From the NCBI GenBank assembly GCA_947371755.1, contig CANBQT010000015.1, positions 1 through 58,278 of the forward strand: DNA of 58,278 nt. Direction: 5' to 3'. The notes beneath the pieces are model-generated. The model worked only from the letters and a program-made list of their open reading frames with translations. It made no database searches and was not told where the DNA came from. Of this stretch, positions 1 through 9,631 are shown piece after piece. Position numbers and translations under genes: made by a program. The DNA comes from Chitinophagaceae bacterium. GTDB taxonomy: Bacteria > Bacteroidota > Bacteroidia > Chitinophagales > Chitinophagaceae. Within the stretch, counting starts at the first letter, position 1; each line of letters starts with the position of its first letter.

Positions 1-68
1 TTGGTCCACTTTAATAAAGTGACTTCACTGATAGATTCACCAACTGTGGGAACTTTGATTTCAATCAT
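1..68 (-). CDS. sucB: 2-oxoglutarate dehydrogenase E2 (dihydrolipoyl succinyltransferase), N-terminus only
   Basis: The first 22 codons read MIEIKVPTVGESISEVTLLK, the usual start of the lipoyl domain of the E2 subunit (VPxxGESI...). The rest lies outside the window. The ATG is 36 nt downstream of the sucA stop on the same strand, so E1 and E2 are co-transcribed, as is common in Bacteroidota. E2 takes the succinyl group from E1 on its lipoyl-lysine and passes it to CoA in the TCA cycle. Only the N-terminal strand is visible, so a pyruvate- or branched-chain-type E2 is excluded mainly by the sucA neighbour. Confidence 0.85.
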   Translation of the reverse strand, partial: MIEIKVPTVGESISEVTLLKWT

Positions 69-104
69 AAAGCGTTGATATTTCTAATTAATTTATTAAT
101 AATG

Positions 105-2834
105 TCAGATACTAAAAGCTTGTTCAATTAATTGTGCTTGTTCTTTTGCATGCACTTTAGCATACCCAGTTGCAGTTGCTGCGCTGGCAGATCTGCTAAT
201 TATTTTAAAATTTATTGTAGTTAAATTCATGCGTAAAAAGGAGGCTGCACCCATATTCAAAGGCTCTTCCTGTACCCAGAACCAATTTGCATGCTGATAC
301 TTATTTTTAAGCAGTTCTAATTGTTTTAATGGTAACGGATATATTTGTTCCAATCGAACAATTGCTATATCACGTCTTGTTTCTTTCAATTGTTTTTCTG
401 CTAGTTCAAAATAGATTTTACCAGTACATAACAAAATCTTTTTAACATCAGCCGCATTTTGTACAAATGAGTCATCAATCAATTCCTTAAAGCCACCATT
501 TGTAAATTCTTCTACTTTACTATAGCTGCCCGGGTAACGAAGATTTGCTTTTGGAGAAAAGTTAATTAATGGTTTTCTAAAAGACCAGGCTAATTGTCTT
601 CTTAATGCATGAAATAAATTGGCAGATGTAGTGATGTTAGTAATGACCAAATTCAACTCTGCGCACATTTGTAAAAAACGTTCCATTCTTGCGCTACTAT
701 GCTCAGGACCTTGCCCTTCATACCCATGTGGCAGTAACATTACAATGCCATTCATTCGCTGCCATTTTTGTTCACCTGCTGCAATAAATTGATCAATCAT
801 GGTTTGAGCACCATTGGAGAAGTCGCCAAACTGTGCCTCCCAAATTACCAATGCGGCCGGGTTGGCCATCGCATATCCATATTCAAAACCTAACACTCCA
901 TACTCACTCAATAATGAATTATAAATTCTAAATTTTTCTTGTTTATCCTGAAAATGATTTAATCTGTTGTAGCCCTTGTTTGTCTGCTCATCACGAAGCA
1001 CCGCATGACGATGTGAAAATGTACCACGTTGTACATCCTGTCCACTCATTCTCACCAGATTGTGCTGGATCAATAAAGAGGAATATGCCAGTAATTCTCC
1101 AGTAGCCCAATCAATTTTATTTTCAGATTCTAATAATTTTATTTTTTCCTGTAAAAGTTTCTCCACTTTTTTTAATGGTTTGAAAGTATCGGGCCATTGC
1201 ATCAGAGCATGAAACAACCTTAATAATTCCTCTTCTTTTACAGCAGTATCAGGTGATTGATCAAAATCATTGATAGTAGCTTTTCTTAAACTTTTCCAAA
1301 CAAGTTCAGGTGGTTGGTATTTATAAGGAAGAGGGTTTTGTTTGATCTCATCCAATCTTTCCTGCAAGTCGGCCCAAAACTTCTTCTCCATTTCCTTTGC
1401 CAGTTCTTTAGCATCACTCTCTCCATTATCCAACAAGTGTTGGGTATATATTTCTCTTGGATTTTGATGCTTATCGATCAGTGCGTACAACTGTGGTTGT
1501 GTATATTTTGGATCATCTCCTTCATTATGGCCATGTTTTCGATAACAAACCATATCGATAAAAATATCGCTATTAAATTCCTGGCGATATCTGGTGGCAA
1601 TCTCTGAACATTTCACTACCGCTTCTGCATCATCACCATTCACGTGCAAAACAGGCGCCTGTACCATTGCTGCTACTGAAGTACTATAATCTGCACTTCG
1701 GGCATCATCAAAATCAGTAGTAAATCCAATCTGGTTATTAATAACAAAATGGATCGTTCCGCCAGTATAATAACCCCGAAGATTACTCATTTGCAATACC
1801 TCATATACAATACCCTGCCCTGCAACTGAAGCATCCCCGTGAATTAGAATGGGTAAAATTTTATCAAAGTCGCTTTCATATAATACATCCGCCTTGGCTC
1901 TTGCAAAACCTACCACCACAGGGTCTACCGCTTCTAAATGTGATGGGTTGGGCATTAGTTTTAAATGAATGGAATTACCGTCAATGGTTTGAACATCACT
2001 TCCATAACCCATATGGTATTTTACATCCCCACTTCCCATAGTTTGGTCAATCGTTGCGGTTCCCTCAAACTCACTAAAGATCTGTTCGTAGGTTTTGCCC
2101 ATGATATTTGCCAAAATATTCAAACGGCCTCTATGTGCCATTCCAATCACTACTTCCTGTACCTGATGATTACCGGCAGTATTAATGATGGCATCTAAAG
2201 CAGCAATCGTAGTTTCCCCTCCCTCTAAAGAAAAACGCTTCTGCCCTATATATTTTGTGTGCAGAAATTTTTCGAACATGACGCCCTGGTTTAATTTTTC
2301 CAGGATCCGTTTTTGCTTGGTAAGCGGAACAGGATTTGAAAAATTATGCTCTATTTCTTTAGTCAACCAATCGATTTTCTTTTGATCGCTGATATATTTA
2401 AATTCAATACCAACATGGTTAGCATAACATTTTTCCAAATGCCCAAGTATATCCTTGAGGGTTGATGCACCAAGTCCAATTAAATTCCCGACCTGATAAA
2501 CAGTATTAAGATCGGCTTCTGTTAAACCGAAAAAATTCAGGTCTAGATTCGCGCCTCTATCTTTTCTAGTTCTAATTGGGTTGGTCTTTGCCAACAAATG
2601 ACCTTTATTTCGATACCCCAAAATGAGTCGATATACTTTAATTTCTTTCATCCAATCTGTTGTAACAGACTGACTAACATTACTTTGAGAAGATCCTTGA
2701 GCTATCGCAAAATCAAATCCTTCAAAAAACTTCTGAATATCTGGATCGATGGATTGTGGGTCTTTTAAAAAATCGTTGTATAAGCTTTCGATATACGCCG
2801 GGTGGGAATTGGTGATGAACGAAAAGTCTTTCAT
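105..2834 (-). CDS. sucA: 2-oxoglutarate dehydrogenase E1 component
   Basis: A thiamine-diphosphate enzyme that decarboxylates 2-oxoglutarate and succinylates the E2 lipoyl group (TCA cycle, cytoplasm). At 909 aa it has the normal family length. Visible landmarks are the N-terminal E2-binding segment (HPAYIESLYNDFLKDP, residues 11-26), MAHRGRLN (232-239), the ThDP/Mg site HGDASVAGQG (332-341), NNQIGF (366-371) and KHGHNEGDDP further on. The C-terminal transketolase-like pyrimidine-binding domain is complete. It begins at an ATG and leads into sucB. The closest Bacteroidota-type -7 element upstream is weak (GATATTTG on the minus strand, about 30 nt before the ATG), so the promoter is not called separately. 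Confidence 0.97.
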   Translation of the reverse strand: MKDFSFITNSHPAYIESLYNDFLKDPQSIDPDIQKFFEGFDFAIAQGSSQSNVSQSVTTDWMKEIKVYRLILGYRNKGHLLAKTNPIRTRKDRGANLDLNFFGLTEADLNTVYQVGNLIGLGASTLKDILGHLEKCYANHVGIEFKYISDQKKIDWLTKEIEHNFSNPVPLTKQKRILEKLNQGVMFEKFLHTKYIGQKRFSLEGGETTIAALDAIINTAGNHQVQEVVIGMAHRGRLNILANIMGKTYEQIFSEFEGTATIDQTMGSGDVKYHMGYGSDVQTIDGNSIHLKLMPNPSHLEAVDPVVVGFARAKADVLYESDFDKILPILIHGDASVAGQGIVYEVLQMSNLRGYYTGGTIHFVINNQIGFTTDFDDARSADYSTSVAAMVQAPVLHVNGDDAEAVVKCSEIATRYRQEFNSDIFIDMVCYRKHGHNEGDDPKYTQPQLYALIDKHQNPREIYTQHLLDNGESDAKELAKEMEKKFWADLQERLDEIKQNPLPYKYQPPELVWKSLRKATINDFDQSPDTAVKEEELLRLFHALMQWPDTFKPLKKVEKLLQEKIKLLESENKIDWATGELLAYSSLLIQHNLVRMSGQDVQRGTFSHRHAVLRDEQTNKGYNRLNHFQDKQEKFRIYNSLLSEYGVLGFEYGYAMANPAALVIWEAQFGDFSNGAQTMIDQFIAAGEQKWQRMNGIVMLLPHGYEGQGPEHSSARMERFLQMCAELNLVITNITTSANLFHALRRQLAWSFRKPLINFSPKANLRYPGSYSKVEEFTNGGFKELIDDSFVQNAADVKKILLCTGKIYFELAEKQLKETRRDIAIVRLEQIYPLPLKQLELLKNKYQHANWFWVQEEPLNMGAASFLRMNLTTINFKIISRSASAATATGYAKVHAKEQAQLIEQAFSI

Positions 2835-2980
2835 GGGAATGTAAAACAGCTTTTTTGTGGAATAGTTGGCAAATATCGGTGATTGAGGACAGAAAAAACG
2901 AAACTTTGCATGATTCGTTAGTATGATTTTAGACTAAATTCAAGAAATATGGGGCTAAACCCGATTTTTTCTCTTTTTAA

Positions 2981-3012
2981 TTTCAGATTTTCAATTCAAG
3001 CCCTTACCTTTG
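2981..3012 (+). promoter_or_regulatory. Bacteroidota-type promoter of rpsT
   Basis: An exact -7 box TACCTTTG (3005-3012, consensus TAnnTTTG) lies 20 nt after TTTC (2981-2984, consensus TTTG at -33). The start codon follows 21 nt after the box, giving a 5' UTR of roughly 15 nt. No Shine-Dalgarno sequence is seen. Confidence 0.6.
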
Positions 3013-3033
3013 CCGTCCTGAAAAAATTAGAAT

Positions 3034-3291
3034 ATGGCAAACCATTCAGCTACAAAGAAAGATGTTAGACAAGCTGCAAAACGTCGCGATACTAACCGTT
3101 ATTATGGTAAAACTACCCGTAACGCTATCCGTGATTTAAAAGCAAACACAGATACTAAGGTATATGGTGAGCAGCTTCCTGAGGTAATTTCTCAAATCGA
3201 CAAGTTAGCAAAACGTGGCATTATCCACAAAAACAAAGCTGCTAACTTAAAGAGCAAACTAGCTAAAAAAGCAAATGTTACTGCTGCTTAA
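3034..3291 (+). CDS. rpsT: 30S ribosomal protein S20
   Basis: Small basic protein of 85 aa that binds 16S rRNA during early assembly of the 30S subunit. It opens MANHSATKKDVRQAAKRR, typical of S20 (ANxxSAxKRxRQ-), and ends in the lysine/alanine-rich helix (IHKNKAANLKSKLAKKANVTAA). Monocistronic: it has its own -7 box upstream and a strong intrinsic terminator directly downstream. Divergent from sucA. Confidence 0.97.
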   Translation: MANHSATKKDVRQAAKRRDTNRYYGKTTRNAIRDLKANTDTKVYGEQLPEVISQIDKLAKRGIIHKNKAANLKSKLAKKANVTAA

Positions 3292-3327
3292 TTCATATTA
3301 AGTAGTTTACATAATAACTGATTAAGC

Positions 3328-3356
3328 AAGCCAACCTGCAAATGGTTGGCTTTTTT
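3328..3356 (+). terminator. intrinsic terminator of rpsT
   Basis: Stem AAGCCAACC / GGTTGGCTT around a 7-nt loop, followed by a run of T (3351-3356). It lies 36 nt after the rpsT stop and just before the end of the convergent histidine kinase gene. Confidence 0.85.
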
Positions 3357-3362
3357 GTGCCC

Positions 3363-4739
3363 CTACTTAATTGCCTGAGGTAAAATAACCGTGAATCGAT
3401 TGGTTTGATCTGCCGGAACATCGTATTCAACCAATCCATGGTGTGCAAATAAAATCCGGGTTACAATGGATAATCCCAGTCCAAACCCTTTGGTATGGTT
3501 ATTTAAAGCATTCTTACCACGATAAAAAGGTTGCATTACTTTAGAAGAATCTTCATCTGAGAGAGTTGGGCCATTGTTTACTACCAGCACTTGTATCTTG
3601 CCTTTAGAAGTGTCCATTATGATATCTACTTTTTTATCTGAAGCATATAGATAGGCATTTTTACAAAGATTGATAAATACAGACTTCAACAAAGAATCAT
3701 TGCCAATTACCAAAAAAGCTTCATCAGATTCGGGGATCTCTTTGAAGCCAATATGTATCATAGCATCTGGGAACATTTGCATTACCTGGCTTGCCGCTTC
3801 TACAACCGCCTCATCTACCCTTGTCATTGGCCAGTCTTTTTGATACCCCAATTGTTCATATTGAGAGAGCAGTAACAAAGAATTTGTAAGATCAATCATA
3901 CCTTGTTGATCTTCTTTTAAAGAAATCAATAAGTTATGAATATCAGTTTCTGTTAGTTTTTTATTAATCGCAGATTCTGTTTGAGAAAGCATAATTGCCA
4001 ATGGAGTGCGCAATTCATGCGAAGCGTGCTGCACAAAACTTTTTTGAAACTCAAAAGCAATACTCAATCGTTCCAGCATATCATTATAACTATTGGCAAT
4101 TTGATTAATTTCTGGAAAATTATCAGCAACCATTAATCGGTCATTCAAATTAGCAATCGTTGTTCTTTTAATCTGCTTATTCAATGCCAATAAAGGCTTA
4201 AAGGCCTCTTGCACAAAAAAGAAAGAAAAAAAAGCTGTTACGAACATTCCAATAAAAAAAACAATGCCTAAAATAATCTCCAGGTTTTGCAATTTTTTAT
4301 ATCCTGAAATATCATAACCAGAAGCAATGGTGATCAATTTTGACTTGGGATTGTAAGTACCTACCGTCTGGTATTTATCTGTAGTAAATTTAATTTCTTT
4401 TATTAGCCTGATCTCATTGAGAAGGGCTGGTTTGTAATTCACATGTAAAGACTCTGGTAATTTATTTAAAACCTTACCAGTTGAATCTAACACTACTAAT
4501 TTTTCATCAAATACAGTATTAGTATATACACCTGAAACAAGCTTAGCCATTGCAGCCTGTTTCGGATCTTTTATTTCATTTACATAATTATGAAAAATAT
4601 TCCCTTCAGCTTTTACCCTGTTATAAAATTCTGTTTCGCGAAAATTACTGTACAGCACATAAATTGAGATAGATGATACGGCCAACATAATGGCAACAAA
4701 TCCACTAAATAAAAAAGCGAACCGCAACTTGATACTCAT
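3363..4739 (-). CDS. sensor histidine kinase (HAMP, HisKA, HATPase)
   Basis: Membrane sensor of a two-component system, 458 aa. Order: TM1 (about 7-30), extracytoplasmic sensor of about 120 residues (31-150, no family recognised), TM2 (153-176), HAMP linker (to about 225), HisKA dimerisation helix with HASHELRTPL and phospho-acceptor His241, then the HATPase domain with N-box LCKNAYLYA and G-box GFGLGLSIV. All catalytic motifs look intact. It follows the response regulator gene with a 10-nt gap, so the two form an operon. The layout resembles the CusS/QseC type, but the signal cannot be deduced. Confidence 0.93.
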   Translation of the reverse strand: MSIKLRFAFLFSGFVAIMLAVSSISIYVLYSNFRETEFYNRVKAEGNIFHNYVNEIKDPKQAAMAKLVSGVYTNTVFDEKLVVLDSTGKVLNKLPESLHVNYKPALLNEIRLIKEIKFTTDKYQTVGTYNPKSKLITIASGYDISGYKKLQNLEIILGIVFFIGMFVTAFFSFFFVQEAFKPLLALNKQIKRTTIANLNDRLMVADNFPEINQIANSYNDMLERLSIAFEFQKSFVQHASHELRTPLAIMLSQTESAINKKLTETDIHNLLISLKEDQQGMIDLTNSLLLLSQYEQLGYQKDWPMTRVDEAVVEAASQVMQMFPDAMIHIGFKEIPESDEAFLVIGNDSLLKSVFINLCKNAYLYASDKKVDIIMDTSKGKIQVLVVNNGPTLSDEDSSKVMQPFYRGKNALNNHTKGFGLGLSIVTRILFAHHGLVEYDVPADQTNRFTVILPQAIK

Positions 4740-4749
4740 ATCTGTTGGC

Positions 4750-5430
4750 TTATTTTATATAATAACCAAATCCAGGCTTGGTATGAATAAGTTTGGTTTC
4801 AAAGGGTTTGTCCAACTTATTTCTAAGAAAACTAATATATACTTCAATCGTATTAGTTCCTGTATCAAAACTTAAGTCCCATACTTTTTCAAGTATCTCT
4901 TGTTTAGAAATTACTTTACCTCTATTTCTTGCGAGTAATACAAGAAGGGTGAATTCTTTTGCAGTTAAATTAACAGTTACCCCAGCACGAACAGCTGTCT
5001 TATTTCTAAAATCGATTTCCAGGTCATCAACAATAATCTTCACTTCATCATCTTTCAACTCAGCTCTTTTCAAAAATACTTTCAACCTTGCAAAAAGCTC
5101 ATCGAAATGAAAAGGCTTCACCATATAATCATCTGCCCCTAATTTAAAGGCTTCCATTTTATCATTGATCTCGCCCATGGCACTGAGCATAATTATAGGA
5201 ATACTTTTTTTGATGGCACGAAAATCTTTACACAATTCAAAGCCAGATTTATGAGGGATATTAACATCCATCAACACCAAAGAATAATTATTCTGCTTAA
5301 AAAATGATTCCGCGATTAATCCGTCAGCTGCAAGGTCTACTTGATATCCCTGCCCTTTCAACTCTTCTAAAATTACTTTCCCCAGCTTCGGTTCATCCTC
5401 AATTAGTAATATTCTATGACTGATTTCCAT
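4750..5430 (-). CDS. OmpR/PhoB-family response regulator
   Basis: Partner of the adjacent kinase; 226 aa. The receiver domain (1-120) has acidic residues E11/D12, phospho-acceptor Asp55 (LVLMDVNIP), and the conserved Lys in DDYMVKPF. The C-terminal winged helix (about 130-226) has the OmpR-type core (VNLTAKEFTLLVLLARNRG, ..TIEVYISFLRNKL). The start codon sits inside one arm of an inverted repeat shared with the divergent M14 peptidase start, which suggests autoregulation and control of the peptidase gene. Confidence 0.95.
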   Translation of the reverse strand: MEISHRILLIEDEPKLGKVILEELKGQGYQVDLAADGLIAESFFKQNNYSLVLMDVNIPHKSGFELCKDFRAIKKSIPIIMLSAMGEINDKMEAFKLGADDYMVKPFHFDELFARLKVFLKRAELKDDEVKIIVDDLEIDFRNKTAVRAGVTVNLTAKEFTLLVLLARNRGKVISKQEILEKVWDLSFDTGTNTIEVYISFLRNKLDKPFETKLIHTKPGFGYYIK

Positions 5431-5462
5431 TACTTTGAATAAAATTTCAACCTAAAGTAATG
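5428..5462. promoter_or_regulatory. divergent promoter/operator dyad between response regulator and M14 peptidase
   Basis: CATTACTTT (5428-5436) and AAAGTAATG (5454-5462) form a perfect 9-bp inverted repeat; each arm contains the start codon of one of the two divergent genes. Nested inside is TTGAA (5435-5439) / TTCAA (5446-5450). On each strand the arm also supplies a TACTTT element resembling a -7 box. The start codons are only 29 nt apart, so the promoters and any operator must overlap here. Confidence 0.5.
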
Positions 5463-7184
5463 AAAAAAATACTGGTTTTCAGCTATCTATTCTTAGCAAA
5501 TTTTGCAATTGGGCAATTACCTATTACCATTTTTGAACAATCGAAGGGTAAAGAAAGCGCCACCTATGCCCAAAGTATTGCTTATTACCAGCAGTTGGCT
5601 GCAACCTATAAATCGATACAAATTAAAACAATGGGACCTACCGATGCGGGGCTTCCTTTACACGTTGTATTATTTAGTTCTGACCAACAATTTAATAGTG
5701 CCGACTGGAAAAGAAAAAACAAACTGGTTATTTTAATTAGCAACGGCATTCATCCGGGAGAACCTGATGGCATTGATGCAAGCATGATGTTAGTTCGAGA
5801 CCTAGCCAGTGGCAAGATTAAAGCACCCAGCAATATTGTTTTAGCTGTTATTCCAGTTTATAATATCGGTGGGGCATTAAATAGAAATAGTTTTTCTAGG
5901 GTAAACCAAGATGGACCTCTTGCTTATGGATTTAGAGGCAACTCTCAGAACCTGGACCTGAATCGCGACTTCATTAAATCAGATACCAAAGAAGCAGTAA
6001 GTTTTGCTAAAATTTTCCATTGGTTGAATCCTGATATTTATTTAGACAACCACGTAAGTGATGGTGCAGATTATCAATATACCATGACGCTTCTGACTAC
6101 CCAACATAATAAACTTGGAGGTGAAATTGGGAAATATCTTCATCAAACATTTGAACCTTCTTTATTCAAAGGAATGGCAGAAAAAGGAATGGCGATGACG
6201 CCTTATGTTAGTTTTGAAGAAGGGAATCCAGAAAAAGGATGGAATTACTTTTACGATCCACCAAGGTATAGTAGTGGATATGCCGCTGTGTTTCAAACCA
6301 TGTCGTTTATGTCTGAAACGCATATGTTAAAGCCTTTCCCTCAACGAGTGCTTCAAACTTATGCATTGATGCAAACAATGATTAGCCAGGCCTCTATTCA
6401 AGCATCCGACATTAAGCAGGCAAGACAAGCATCAATTGATGCCATCACCAAACAAGAAGATTTTGTTGTAAGCTATAAAGTAGACACTACCCATTTTGAT
6501 ATGATTGATTTTATGGGTTATCAGGCTTTAAAAAAGCCTAGTGCTGTAACTGGAATGGAAAGGTTGTACTATGACAGGAGTAAACCATTTACTCAAAAAG
6601 TAAGGTTTTACAATTATGCACTAGCTGATAAAATAGTTCATAAACCCAAAGCTTATCTGATACCACAGGGTTGGCATAAAGTAATTGAATTGTTAGAGGC
6701 CAATGCAGTAAAAATGAAGCCTCTAGAAAAAGATAGTATGATAGTAGCGGAAGTATATCATATCGACGATTACAAAACGAGTAGCAGGGTGTTTGAAAAG
6801 CACTATCGTCATAACGACTTAAAGGCAAGTGCACAAAGAGTTACAATCTTTTGTAGAAAAGGAGATATCATTATTCAAACAGGGCAGGCTGCGGATCGTT
6901 TTTTAGTTGAGACTTTGGAGCCCTTCAGTGACGACAGTTATTTTAGCTGGAATTTCTTTGATGCCATTTTACAACAAAAAGAAGGATATAGTAATTATCG
7001 ATGGGAAGATGTAGCAGCTAGTTTTTTGGAATCACATCCTGATTTGAAAATACAATTGGAAGACAAGAAAAAAACTGATCCTAAATTTGCGGCCTCCGCT
7101 AATGCGCAACTGGATTTCGTTTACAAGAACTCACCTTATTATGAACCGGCACATTTAAGATACCCGATATACAGACTCAATTAA
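5460..7184 (+). CDS. secreted M14-family zinc carboxypeptidase
   Basis: Exported metallopeptidase of 574 aa with signal peptide (MKKILVFSYLFLANFAIGQ). The N-terminal half is an M14 carboxypeptidase fold: zinc ligands H98-P-G-E101 in GIHPGEPDGIDA, substrate-binding Arg169 in NLDLNRDF, and third zinc ligand His198 in LDNHVSDGADYQYT. The C-terminal third (about 340-574) is not recognised in detail. The start codon lies in the dyad shared with the divergent response regulator. A strong bidirectional hairpin follows. The substrate is unknown; periplasmic peptide or peptidoglycan trimming is possible. Confidence 0.88.
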   Translation: MKKILVFSYLFLANFAIGQLPITIFEQSKGKESATYAQSIAYYQQLAATYKSIQIKTMGPTDAGLPLHVVLFSSDQQFNSADWKRKNKLVILISNGIHPGEPDGIDASMMLVRDLASGKIKAPSNIVLAVIPVYNIGGALNRNSFSRVNQDGPLAYGFRGNSQNLDLNRDFIKSDTKEAVSFAKIFHWLNPDIYLDNHVSDGADYQYTMTLLTTQHNKLGGEIGKYLHQTFEPSLFKGMAEKGMAMTPYVSFEEGNPEKGWNYFYDPPRYSSGYAAVFQTMSFMSETHMLKPFPQRVLQTYALMQTMISQASIQASDIKQARQASIDAITKQEDFVVSYKVDTTHFDMIDFMGYQALKKPSAVTGMERLYYDRSKPFTQKVRFYNYALADKIVHKPKAYLIPQGWHKVIELLEANAVKMKPLEKDSMIVAEVYHIDDYKTSSRVFEKHYRHNDLKASAQRVTIFCRKGDIIIQTGQAADRFLVETLEPFSDDSYFSWNFFDAILQQKEGYSNYRWEDVAASFLESHPDLKIQLEDKKKTDPKFAASANAQLDFVYKNSPYYEPAHLRYPIYRLN

Positions 7185-7214
7185 AAAAAGGTAGCAATTT
7201 GCTACCTTTTTTTT
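7183..7214. terminator. bidirectional terminator between M14 peptidase and DUF2807 gene
   Basis: The inverted repeat GGTAGCAA / TTGCTACC (7190-7206) is flanked by A7 on the left and T8 on the right, so it can terminate both convergent genes. It overlaps the peptidase stop codon. Confidence 0.85.
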
Positions 7215-7230
7215 GACTATTGAATACTTA

Positions 7231-7950
7231 CTAATCAATCTTTTTAACCTCCCCCGACCCTGCAACATGTTGCTTCACATTGGGACTACCCTTATAATAT
7301 ACAGTTCCGGCACCAGCAATATTCACATCAAGGTCTGCTGCAGCAAAAACCTTTACATCGCCACTCCCGGCAATACTTACCTTGGCCTTTTCTGCCTTTA
7401 AACCATCTGCATTATAATCGCCTACACCCGCAATTTTTACTGATTCGTCTTTTGTTTCACCAGACAAAGTAATGGACCCACTTCCGGCAATTTCAGAGTG
7501 TACATCTGGCGTATTCACTTCCATTTTAATGTCTCCGGAGCCTGCAATTTTTAAGACTAACTTATCTGAACCAGAAAACTTAGATTTTCCAATAATATTC
7601 CCACTTCCAGCCAATACTACCTCTTCCAGATTAGGGGTTGTAATAAAAACTTTGATATCATTGGTGGAGGAATAGTTAATGTGATCTTTTGTTTTAATCA
7701 CTAAAAACCCATCTCGTTCTTCCACTATGATATATGGAAGGATGTTATCATCCCCCTCAATTTGTACACTAACTGTAGATCCCTGTGTTATTTCCACATC
7801 AAAACTACCCGCCATTTTAAGGCGACTGGCCTTACTAGCATTTCTTGTTTGAGTAGCAATTACCCCATTTCCTTCAATATGTTTGAAACCAAACAGTTGG
7901 CAGGAAGAGAAAAGCAAGGTTGCTGTTAGAGCTATTATTAGTTGTTTCAT
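7231..7950 (-). CDS. DUF2807 (GIN-domain) lipoprotein
   Basis: Predicted lipoprotein of 239 aa: signal peptide with lipobox LFSSC, lipidated Cys17. The remainder is a repetitive beta-helix-like domain with many AGSG(D/S) turns (LAGSGNIIG, IAGSGDIKM, IAGSGSITL, VAGSGEVKKID), the hallmark of the putative auto-transporter adhesin head GIN domain. Such proteins are numerous in Bacteroidota and their function is not firmly known. The start is the ATG before MKQLIIALTATLLFSSC. Monocistronic, convergent with the M14 peptidase. Confidence 0.9.
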   Translation of the reverse strand: MKQLIIALTATLLFSSCQLFGFKHIEGNGVIATQTRNASKASRLKMAGSFDVEITQGSTVSVQIEGDDNILPYIIVEERDGFLVIKTKDHINYSSTNDIKVFITTPNLEEVVLAGSGNIIGKSKFSGSDKLVLKIAGSGDIKMEVNTPDVHSEIAGSGSITLSGETKDESVKIAGVGDYNADGLKAEKAKVSIAGSGDVKVFAAADLDVNIAGAGTVYYKGSPNVKQHVAGSGEVKKID

Positions 7951-8066
7951 ATGCCTGATATTAGTTTTGATTGTAATAGCAAGTTAGGCAAATCCCCCCT
8001 AGAAGGCAATCCACCTTTAAAATAATTGAACCACTTATCCTGTTACATCACCATAGAAATTTCAAT

Positions 8067-8074
8067 TACCTTCG
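8067..8074 (+). promoter_or_regulatory. -7 box of guaA, leaderless geometry
   Basis: TACCTTCG (7 of 8 matches to TAnnTTTG) ends exactly 4 nt before the guaA ATG, which would put the transcription start at or next to the start codon. No convincing -33 box is visible. Confidence 0.45.
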
Positions 8075-8078
8075 CATC

Positions 8079-9614
8079 ATGACAGAAAAGATACTTATCC
8101 TCGATTTTGGCAGTCAATATACCCAATTAATTGCCAGGGCTGTAAGAGAAGCCAATGTGTATTGTGAGATCATCCCATTCCATAAATCATTCGAATTCGA
8201 GCCTGGTTTAAAAGGGATCATCCTGAGTGGATCTCCTTTTAGTGTAAACGAGGAAAATGCACCTACCGTAGATATAGCAGAATTTGTAAAGCATTTACCT
8301 GTTCTTGGGGTTTGTTATGGCGCACAATTAACTGCTAAAGAATATGGCGGAAGAGTTGACAAGTCAAATAAAAGAGAATACGGCCGTGCTAAAATGCAGA
8401 TCAGTAAGTCGGATATTCTTTTGAACGGCATTGCAGATAATTCTCAAGTTTGGATGAGCCATAGTGATTCGATAGTTACCTTACCAGAAGGATTTGAAGT
8501 TTTAGCAACTACAGATAGTATTCCAATTGCAGCCTTCAAAAAAAATACCACAGATTCAAAACCATTATACGGTTTACAATTCCATCCCGAAGTATATCAT
8601 TCAACTGAAGGCAAAAAGATTATCAAAAATTTCTTGGTCAATATTTGCGGATGTGATGCAGAATGGACTGCAGCTCATTTTATCAGTGAAACTGTTGCTG
8701 CATTAAAAGAAAAAATTGGCAATCGAAAAGTGATCATGGCTTTGAGTGGTGGCGTAGACAGTACTGTTGCCGCAACCCTTATTACAAAAGCCATTGGATC
8801 GAACCTGTTTGGCATTTTTGTAGACAATGGAGTTTTGCGTAAGGGAGAATTTGAACAAGTCTTAGAAATGTATCGAGGCCTTGGTTTAAATGTAAAAGGG
8901 GTAGATGCAAAAAATCATTTCTATACCGCACTAGCTGGAAAATCTGATCCTGAAGAAAAAAGAAAGATCATTGGAAAGGGGTTCATCGACATCTTCGATC
9001 AGGAAGCAAAAACACTCACAGGTATTGAGATGCTTGGTCAGGGCACTATCTATCCAGATGTGATTGAAAGTGTAAGTGTTCATGGTCCTTCACAAACCAT
9101 CAAATCACATCATAATGTTGGTGGTTTACCAGATAGCATGAAATTGGAATTAGTAGAACCATTAAGATCATTATTTAAAGACGAAGTGAGAAGAGTAGGT
9201 TTAGAATTAGGTATTCCTGGTGAAATGATCAACCGCCATCCTTTTCCAGGACCTGGCTTAGCCATTCGTATCCTGGGAGAGATTACTCCAGAGAAAGTAG
9301 CTTTATTGCAGGCAGCTGATGATATTTATATTCAGGGGTTGAAAAAAGCAAATTTATATAACGTTGTTTGGCAGGCTGGCACGATTTTGTTACCAGTTAA
9401 AAGCGTGGGTGTAATGGGCGATGAAAGAACGTACGAATTTACTGTTGCTTTAAGGGCAGTTACTTCTGTGGATGGGATGACTGCTGACTGGGCACATTTG
9501 CCATATGAATTCTTGGCTGATATTTCTAACGAAATCATCAATAATGTAAGAGGAATCAATCGGGTAGTGTACGACATCAGTAGTAAGCCACCTGCCACGA
9601 TTGAATGGGAATAA
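8079..9614 (+). CDS. guaA: GMP synthase (glutamine-hydrolysing)
   Basis: Converts XMP, ATP and glutamine to GMP; 511 aa, full length. N-terminal class-I glutamine amidotransferase with nucleophile Cys79 (LGVCYGAQ) and the HPE pair in [13 protein letters not shown] pyrophosphatase domain with PP-loop [13 protein letters not shown]-terminal dimerisation domain with [15 protein letters not shown] and the terminal PPATIEWE. The ATG lies 4 nt after a -7 box, so the mRNA may be leaderless. The following gene starts within or just after the guaA end. Confidence 0.98.
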   Translation: MTEKILILDFGSQYTQLIARAVREANVYCEIIPFHKSFEFEPGLKGIILSGSPFSVNEENAPTVDIAEFVKHLPVLGVCYGAQLTAKEYGGRVDKSNKREYGRAKMQISKSDILLNGIADNSQVWMSHSDSIVTLPEGFEVLATTDSIPIAAFKKNTTDSKPLYGLQFHPEVYHSTEGKKIIKNFLVNICGCDAEWTAAHFISETVAALKEKIGNRKVIMALSGGVDSTVAATLITKAIGSNLFGIFVDNGVLRKGEFEQVLEMYRGLGLNVKGVDAKNHFYTALAGKSDPEEKRKIIGKGFIDIFDQEAKTLTGIEMLGQGTIYPDVIESVSVHGPSQTIKSHHNVGGLPDSMKLELVEPLRSLFKDEVRRVGLELGIPGEMINRHPFPGPGLAIRILGEITPEKVALLQAADDIYIQGLKKANLYNVVWQAGTILLPVKSVGVMGDERTYEFTVALRAVTSVDGMTADWAHLPYEFLADISNEIINNVRGINRVVYDISSKPPATIEWE

Positions 9615-9631
9615 AATTTAATTCACCAATT

